Shown here piece by piece: positions 55,601 through 64,000 of a stretch of DNA of 64,000 nt (position 1 is its first letter; the number at the start of each line of letters is the position of its first letter). The DNA is taken from positions 13,790,501 through 13,854,500 of the forward strand of contig JALIRH010000014.1 of the NCBI GenBank assembly GCA_023055505.1. Reading direction: 5' to 3'. A program made the position numbers and the translations under genes. The notes under the pieces are model-generated. The model saw only the letters and a list, made by a program, of their open reading frames with translations, was not told the DNA's origin and did no database searches. The DNA is from Callipepla californica brunnescens. Taxonomy: Eukaryota; Chordata; Aves; Galliformes; Odontophoridae.

Positions 55601-58600
55601 GTGTGTCGGAAGAGTTGCTCACGATATGCATGTCCTGTTCAACCCCCAGTTTTCTGCCTGACCTGAGCTCTCTGTGGAGTCTCCACATGGCAGATTAGCA
55701 AAGCAGATGACAGACTTACTAATGGAGTGCTTTACCTTAAACATCCTTCCTCCCATCTTTTGGCAGTCACAGAGGCTCCTGGCATCATACCAGCTGCAAA
55801 CGTGTAAGGAGAAAAAAGAACCGTAATTAGAAAGTAGAGTCATTGTCTCAATAAATCCTGAAGGTTTCTAGTAGTCAACAGAGTAGGGATTTTGTGACTA
55901 TGCATTGCATCCGAAGTAGCATCTTAGTAGAAGAGAAGGAAAATATGATCTGTGTGCAGACTGAATCCTTGCATGCTATAGTGGAAATGCTAAGCCACAG
56001 CCTGAAGCAGTGATGGAGCACCTGGTGGGAAGGCAGGGCCAGCCCGGGGGAGCTCAGGTGTATGCAATGCACCTCAGTGACTGGGAGGGCTGGAGCCAGG
56101 ATCCACCCCTTCCCAGACCTCATTTAGGGGCTGGCAGAGGAAACAAGTGATACTGTTGTACAGCCACGTGCAACCTTCAGGGATTCTGACACACGGAGCA
56201 ACCAGGGAAACACTACGAGTTTTTCAGCTAGGGGAAAGAAATCTTAGAGTCTAATAATGCCAAATGTGTGCTACAGATGCATCAACTAGCAGTGTATACC
56301 TCAGCAAATTTCTGCTGATGCCGTGCCATGTGTAATACACATTTCTTCACTTTAAAATGGAGTTCCTTTTCATTAAGAAGCCTTCTTTCTCAGAGATGAA
56401 CTTTAAAACACACATAGATGAAAGCTGCAGAATTTGTTGAGTAGTGAAGGAACCCTGATTAATAATAACAAAGATGGCAGTGAAAAAAGTGTTCTAATGC
56501 ATTAATTAAATGAAATTGAGATCATTCATCTTCCCAGGTGAACCCTGTTTGAAATTTTGAGCTGCATGAAAGGGAAAGAGAACTGAAACTGGGTGGCATG
56601 ATGTGCAGGTGGGGAGGTGAAGACACCTCCAGAAGATGCTTTGTTAACAGGGAGCAGTAATTGACCTCCCACTGTTGAGGCACAGCGTCTTGCTGTCTCT
56701 CCCTTTTGTCTTTGTTCTGTTAATTTCAGAAGGCTTTACACATTGCAGTGACTGCTGTACATTTTTTCATCCAGCACGTGAATAATTTCCCCCTTTTAGA
56801 AACCGAAACAAACCCACAAGTTCTCATCTGAATGCGGCCCTATTGACTGAAGCAAAGAGAGATGCAGGTCCTTAAAATGGTAATAAATGAACTATCATTG
56901 TTTTTCCTATAAACATAAACCAAACAAGTTTATTTTTGAATTGTAATAAGAGTAACAAAACCTTTTATTATCTGTTGGTTATGGTTTCAGGCTGTGATTT
57001 TGGTGGGTTTTATAAGCTCCAGACCAGTGCTGTCAGGGTATGTTGTTACTGATCTCTCTGGAGTCAGTGCCTAACAGCAGTTTGGGTGTAGGGCCACTCC
57101 AGGCACCATGTTTCACATAATGCTGAGACCTTCCTTTACTTCTTTAACAGATTTGGGCTTGGTGCAGTCAATTTGTTAATAACAATGAAATAAAAACCCT
57201 TTTCCCCTCACGGTATCATATCGGCATGTTAGCATTGCTGTCTTGGAACTCTTGAGCAGAGTTTTCAGGCACATCTCGAAATGTTCTGGAGCCGTTAGTT
57301 CATGCCTGCTTTCAGGATGAGCAGATCTCAGTTTGAACGTTAACATTTTATTTTGTTTCTGAGAAATCCGCCAGCAGTTTCAGCTGAAGGAGGAAGTCTG
57401 GATTGCTGGTGGAGAAGATGAGTAAATGGGATATCCAGGCAGCCCTGGATTGTTGCAGTTTAGCTCTAAATTGTCATTAAAGAATAGTGTGTTTTCAGAA
57501 GAACAGTTGGTTTTGCTTTTGGAGAAAATGTTATGTTTATGTGTGATTGAAATATAACTTGATTTAAAGACGTCACAGTGCAATTTAGCAAACCACAGTG
57601 CAGTTTACTCACAAGGACAAGCCTTGTGGCTGAGGCTGGGGGGGGCTTTGAAGATCTTTGTCTATTTCCCTAGCTGTGATAGCTTATTTATATCCTAACA
57701 CCAGTTGTTTACAGTTACGAATTTCAGCTTCGTTTTCTTTCTGCAGAAGTGTCATTATCTTCTCTCACATTGTCTGCTTACACTGTAGGCTCTTTGGAAC
57801 AGGGACTTTATTTTATTACTGAATGGATATATCATGCCTGGCACAGCCTGGGCTAATGTGGTTTGGATGAGTACACGTATATTTAATGCTACTGTTGTGG
57901 AAAAAAAAATACAGATTGTAAAATGCTGCTGATAAATTGGAGTGCTTCTAGCTAAGGTTATCTGAACACGATCATACTGAAAATCTTTTGCTTTGTTAAC
58001 AAAAGCAAATTAATTTACCCCAGGCTTCTAACTTCTAACAAGATGTTAGTTATCATTCATCCAGGCTGAGCTGCAAAATCACGTGTGGGGAGTAGCATAG
58101 ATGTGCTCAGTCCCAAGGAAAGGAAGAACAAGGTAAAGGACAGCAAGAATCTGACCTGGACAGCCTGGCTCTGGTGGGATGCTGAACGTATTCCAGGCTT
58201 GTGACAGAGCAGTCGCAGAGCAATAGAGGACTGCAGTAGAGCACTGTACAACAGTAGAGAGAAATTTTAATCTTTTTTTTTTTTTGTGATTGATTTAATA
58301 ATGTTTCTCACCATTGTGCTCATGTTTTATAAAATCCAAGTTATAAAAAAATCCAACAAAAATGTTTAATTCCCAATATAAACCATCTTAGAATTAGACC
58401 ATTTCATTTGAAATTCCCAAAGCTTTGTCTGATAGATGGCAAAACTTATTTTGTACTTCTCACAGAAACGCTGTGCTGTGAAATAACATGTAAAGTGCAG
58501 GTCTTTACTTTTTCTTTACCCTGATGTTTTTGATTTTTATTCTAATCTTGAAATGTTGTCACCAGGTATGGTATTAACTTGAAAAGATCCAGTTCTGTTG

Positions 58601-61600
58601 CTAGGTCCACGTTTGCAATGAAACTTATGAAGCCCAGCCTAGGAAACCTGCTTTTAATATAGTTCTGAGCAGAGAGTTCATTACCGTCACTAACACACTC
58701 ATATTGAGCTTGACTTAAATGTCAGAAAATATTCTTCAGGTGCAGGAGACACCAGAGATCACAGCTACCTGATACATTGCATTATAATTAGCTAGGAGAC
58801 CAAATAAAGCACAAGTGCTTCTATGTACTAAGAGCACAATCCTGGCTTTCTCTGTTTGGCTCCAGGTATTTGCCTGGAAGCCTTTATTTCCAAAGAACTA
58901 TGGTAGAACTTTAAACAGGCACTCCATTTTCCACTAAGAGACTGTGAGGTTAGACAACAGCATTACACGATCCAAAGCTTGTTTCTTTGCAGCTCAGTCA
59001 GTGTGAAGTGCATCCTGTGAGCTGAAGCAGTATCCTGCTGTAACAGCCAGCAGGTTTTGTGCAGTGACAGCGTGCTTAGGAAACACCACAGCATCATTTG
59101 TAACTGGTGATAAACACAAAGGTGTGGAGAAGATTAGCAGTCTGTCTTTCTTTTACATAAGAGAATGGTCTGTGTCATTGCTAATAGACTCATCTGGCAA
59201 CTGGGGGAAGAGGGGTGGAGTTTTTTCTTCCTGCTTTTCTTTGACACTTGCCCTTGGCAGGGTTATTTCTAATTAATGCTCCTTTTTCCTAATTGTAGAA
59301 GAGATGCACGTGGGGAACAACTAGACTTTGTAGCTAAGTAAAGCACAATCTCTCTTGCTAAAAATGTACCTAAATTTACATTTTTAAGAAGTCCACTGTC
59401 ACGGCCATTTGCGTGATTTCCATTTGTTAGATATTATGAGAGTAATCTGTGAATGACTCTGCATCAAACTTTAAATTCTTTGCATTTTTATTTTGATGGA
59501 GTTTCAGAATTTACAACGTAACCTTGAAAAATCCTCAGTGCACCCAGAACTCTGAGTTCCTCTTCTATTTGAGGCAGACATGTGAAGTGTTATCACTTGG
59601 ATTTATTCACAGTGTGTCACCTCTTATAAAAAAAACATTGGTGTACCAAAATCTGTTTCTTTTATTTGGACATCTTCATTATTATGAAAACCACAGCTGA
59701 AATCTCATATCAGAGAAGTTGGAAAATGTACTCAAGGTTTTCTTTAAAAGCAGTTAAAACAACTCTAAGCTCATTTTCTCATTTCTAACTAGAACAAAGG
59801 AAGAGCATTGCTGGTCTTCCCTAAGCAGGTAACTTACACAGTTTATGAACTCGTGTACAGGTTTGCAGGAAGCACTGCTGGAAGAGTGCCTGGGGGAACC
59901 TTTGTGAATCTTTACGTGGTGACCCTGTTGGTACGTGTCCTGTTGTGTTAGGACAAACAGGATCAACATCCACTGGGTTCTGAGAATGATTCTTGGAAGA
60001 AATCAGCTTCTCTTTAAGGAGTGTTTTTTTTCTGTTGGTTTCATTTTTTTTGTCAACTGAAGTTCATATTTACCATAAGAGCGTAAATCTTGGATTGTGA
60101 CCTGCTCAGGTAGGTCTGCCCTGAAACAGAAAATGGATCTTCTCCCAGAGCCTTTTTTTTTTGTGGCAGAGAATGATCAGTCATACTGTTCCTGTTGCAG
60201 CTTAGATGGATTTATAGGTTATCAACTTTTGTCTGAGCTCAGTTGTTTATCTGTAAATCTGTCTGAAAACTGCTCCCCCCCCCTTGTGTATCTCTGATAT
60301 ACTGTCCTGCATAGCCATTCTGTAACTTAGATGTCTGTTGCAGCTTTTATGGTTTGAAGAAAAGTGGAGCAGTGAGCAGAAATAAGTATGGAGGGTGCAC
60401 ATTTCAGTCATAGGTGAGCAAACATTGAATAATCCAGAGGCCTCTGGAGAAGTCCAACATGAAGCTTTCTGTAAACCACGAGTTGGTATTAGTAGTTTTC
60501 CAGCTAACTAATTCCAGGAGATTCTGGAAGAAGATAGTTCAGTCATCTCTGTGCATTTGGAGACCTTGGCCATCTCTACTGGCAGGGGAAGAGGCAAGCA
60601 GGGAAGATAGCAAGGGAAGTGAATTAGTTCTTGGTCATACACTGAGATTGTACAATAAATACTTACCATGTTTTTGCAACTCAGTGTCGGTAATATAGGT
60701 CAGTAGTTTCACTTGGCAGTGTGTGGGCTCTGTTATCTGTGGGTTATTCTAAGGGCCAACTAAAGCTTAAAGCCTCTTCGAGTTACGCTGAAACTTTATT
60801 GGAGTCCACATCCCTGGTGTGGAATATTTCCATACATGGGAAAAACTGAAAACCATTGTAAGAAATTGATATTGGTGTTATTAGTGTGAAGGGAGTGTTG
60901 GGAAGAGAGGAGTGTGTATGAAATAAAGAGGAGAAAAGAGTATGTAAATGGATGGAAAGCTAAAACTTCTTAGACATGAAGCTGGAAGTCAGACTGAGAA
61001 AAGCTTGGAGGAAGAGTTCAGGGATTTAAACAGAATGCATAGCAACCTTCTAACCTTGCTCTGTTACATTGGCTCACATTAAGAAGTAAAACAAAATACA
61101 GCCATTGGTTGATACTGCAGGACCGGGTAACTAAGAGGGCACCAGGAGGACAAGCAGCACAAGGAATTCTGAGGTGTTTTTCAACTCATCAGCCCAATAA
61201 ACAGACTTGAATTTTAGCCTGAAAGTCCCTTAATGCCCTGTACATGTTCAGTGCCACCAAGCAATGGCACCAGCTGTTCAGCTGTCCTCCAGCAGAAAGC
61301 ATGGCTCTTAAGCATCAAACTGCACGCGATGTTTTGTCCTTTCTCTTACTGATGGCTTTCACAACTGTTTTTTTTTTAAACCTGGCTTAGTTTTTTGTCA
61401 CTAGCTGAACAGAATGAACTCACAGGGGAGTTAGAAAAATGCCTGAGGCAGTGCCAGTACAATATTTAATATTATTAGATTAGTCGTAAGGCTTGATTTT
61501 TTTTTGCAGTAATTCCATGACAGATTTTTCAAAGGCACTTTGAACTATGTAAATCAGAAATATAACTGAGTGATTATCAAAGGAAGGTGTGTATCTCTTC

Positions 61601-64000
61601 TGCTGTCTAACTTGAATTACGTGGAGCAGGTCTTGTTACAGTCAGTAGTCATGCATTTCTTAATTGCAGACAGTTGCAAATAACTATTTATTTGGATGGA
61701 ATTTGTAAAGAATGGACCTCAGATGTTTTTCATCACATGAAAATGAGTCTTTCATGAGATGCCAGTCCTGTAAAAGCATGGGTGATTCCCTTCTGACTTA
61801 GTATACAAAGGTATTTTCATTTTCTTCAAATACTCTTCTTGCTGTCAGTCATAACATTGCTAGAATTGCAGTAATGCTTCTGACCATTCATTTGTGGTAA
61901 TGCTGTCTTCGTTATTGTTACTTGGTAGAACTGAGAGAGCATATTAGAGAAATTAATCTGTTGATATGTCATCAGTTCCCTGTTCCACAGAAGGAAGTAA
62001 GCAGGAGAATGCAACAGATGTCAGAGGAAGTTAATGCAGCAGGATTATTTGATCTATGAGGCTGAGGAAATGCAGGGCATTAAAGTGTTACACTTAAACC
62101 ATAGAAACATGTCTTTTCATGACTTTTTTTGTTCATTTATTCAGTCTTCTATTTCTCCTCTTTTTTTTTTTTCTCTCTCTATGAGGTTGCTCACTGTGAC
62201 TGCCCACTCTTCTATTTGAGAGTAGACTGACCATTTTCTAGCACTTCTAGTGTTATGGAAGGGGTTTTTTTGTTTGTTTTTTTTTAGCTTGCTGTTGGAG
62301 AAGCCATTCAAAAATCATTTGAGTAGGGCTAGCTAAAGCCTATAAGTCACATGTTATTTTAGCTTTTTATCTTATTGAATTCAGGAGGTGAAAGTGGCAT
62401 AGTAATGAAAAGTCAGAAGGGGGAGAAGTAGATCAATATATTGCTAAATTCTTATTGAAATTCTCATGCTTAGAGTGTTCTGGGCAGTTTTATTTCTGCT
62501 TAACATTTGCTGAGTAAAAGTCATTGCCCTAGAGATGCAAGATTTATTGACACACAGAGATGAAAATGATTAGCTAAAAGGTTTCTGCATGAAGAGAATC
62601 AAAATCATCTGAAACACTACAGGGTGGATCATGTACAGTAGGCTGAGTGATTTCAAATAAGTTATTAATTTCAAAGCTGAAAGATGAGTGTGATGGTATT
62701 ATACCAACTATTTATTCTTTGTATCCCTCATAGTGGCCCTGAACTACTGATAAAATCTTCATTTATGTATCTGTGGGTGTATATATTCTATAAATGTGCA
62801 TACTTGGATTGTTAGAGTTGATAATGACATTGTTATCTCTTTGTAGATTTATTTTTAAGTCGAACACATTAATTTATTTGCAGGTTCCAGCTTTTCAAGA
62901 ACTGACTGTACGAAATGATCCTTCAGCCCTGGCACAGGTAAAGCTTTATGGCACTATGCTCTGATTCATCGGGAATCATGGCCACTCATTTTTCATTTCA
63001 TGTTAATGAAATGCTGGTTGTGTTTGTACACTGGATGGAGCTTTTCAAGCCCCTGAAAGATGTCAGCATGATTTGGCTCACGGTATATATGAGCCCTCCA
63101 GAAGTACTAAGCAGAGCTTCTGCATTTTGGCTGATTGAAGAGTAAGTTCAGACTTGATTGTACCGTTTCTCTTCAGGCAGAGGATAGCAAAGCCTGGAAA
63201 GTGTAATTATTGGGAAGGTCAAATTGAAATGCATTGTAATCTGGTGCTCTGCAGTGTCAAATATAGGAGAACACTCATTCTCTGAGTGAGTATCTCTTAA
63301 AAGGGTTTACCAGTCTTTCTACTGCTGCTTACGTTCTATGCCAATAGAGTTCTAGTGACAAATTGCAGTAGATCCCATCTTTGCTGCCTTCGTGCAGTTA
63401 CTGAATGGACAGGAAGCATTGCAGGGAGCCCTGAAGGATATCTGTGGAACTCTCAAAGAACTTGCTGTGTTTGCACCCTGTTTTGCCAACATCAGTGTTC
63501 AGCATGTGTAACTTATCATTGCAGAGGCTAAAAGTACAAAAAGTACTTGAAACTGTGTTGATATTCCATGGGGTTCTGATGCTTTCCAGAATCAGAAATG
63601 GGATTCAGGAAGGAGATATCTTGCTGTTTGAATCAACTTGATCGGAAAGTAGGGCTTTATTTGTCTTCCAGTTCCTCCTCCTGAAATCTGGATTGTACGA
63701 AGCAAAATGTACCAAATGAAAAAGATTAAATACAAGACACAATTCAGAGAAAATGAGATGAGAGATTACTGTACACCAGACAAAGCTCTGGAAGTATTGA
63801 ATAATTATGTATATTGTTGCAGGAAATGTTGTATGAAGTTTAATTCTAGATTTCATGCAAGCTTTAATGCTCTGTGCAGGTTTTATTTTCAAATAGAAAT
63901 GATTAAATATAATTTTTCAATACTTTCACATGATTAATGTAACAAGCTGATCTTTCTTTGAGTACATCATAAATACCATCCACATTGGTGTGCTATATAT
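52620..64000. other. Right flank, AT-rich, no gene recognised
   Basis: About 11.4 kb beyond RUFY1. No reconstructable gene on either strand. In human the next gene on this side is ADAMTS2, but none of its conserved segments was recognised here, so this is probably intergenic or a long first intron. One isolated exon-like block with good splice sites lies at 62884-62937 on the plus strand. Confidence 0.5.
62884..62937 (+). other. Isolated exon-like block, 54 nt
   Basis: A good acceptor (TTTATTTGCAG) and an excellent donor (CAG|GTAAAG) bound 54 bases that are open only in phase 0, giving 18 codons (VPAFQELTVRNDPSALAQ). No neighbouring exon or homologue was recognised. A chance pairing of splice sites is possible in a region this long. 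Confidence 0.2.

Noticed and set aside
52620..64000. ADAMTS2 expected beside RUFY1
   Set aside because: No signal peptide exon, metalloprotease motif or thrombospondin repeat was recognised in this stretch, so it was not called.

Overview
This is vertebrate nuclear DNA. Genes are split into short exons with GT...AG introns, CpG-island promoters and AATAAA signals. Compact introns, high gene density, the protein sequences and the presence of a second deoxycytidine kinase gene point to a bird, most likely chicken or another galliform. Gene order resembles human 5q35 (RUFY1, HNRNPH1, CANX, LTC4S). Species and chromosome are inferred, not proven.

Layout. 1-6.2 kb: probably the first intron of a minus-strand gene whose CpG island and noncoding first exon lie at about 5.7-6.6 kb. 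A perfect ER-stress element makes calnexin (CANX) a candidate. An unexplained plus-strand exon-like block lies at about 2.48-2.67 kb. 6.6-18 kb: no gene recognised. 18-20.3 kb: LTC4S, plus strand, 5 exons, complete. 20.3-25.7 kb: no gene recognised. 25.7-26.9 kb: CpG island with a CCAAT/CRE/TATA promoter and a short coding first exon of an unidentified plus-strand gene. 27.3-32.2 kb: DCK2, minus strand, 7 exons, complete. 32.2-33.2 kb: CpG-rich divergent promoter region shared by DCK2 and HNRNPH1. 33.2-40.6 kb: HNRNPH1, plus strand, 13 coding exons. 41.4-52.6 kb: RUFY1, minus strand, 18 coding exons, with a second CpG island in intron 1. 52.6-64 kb: AT-rich, with no recognised gene.

Four genes were reconstructed exon by exon. 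In each, every junction keeps the reading frame and the exon lengths sum to a multiple of three: LTC4S 145 aa, DCK2 263 aa, HNRNPH1 477 aa, RUFY1 694 aa. The genes are functionally unrelated: leukotriene synthesis, nucleoside salvage, splicing, endosome traffic. Their grouping matters for ancestry. DCK2-HNRNPH1-RUFY1 parallels DCK-GRSF1-RUFY3 on human 4q13, which suggests a paralogous segment from an early vertebrate genome duplication that kept the kinase copy lost from placental mammals.

The most interesting unexplained items are the orphan CRE/TATA promoter facing DCK2, a G-run that could form either a quadruplex or a hairpin in an HNRNPH1 intron (HNRNPH1 itself binds G-runs), the X-box plus TCTCGCGAGA promoter inside RUFY1, the CLEAR element at the RUFY1 start, and the orphan exon near 2.5 kb.
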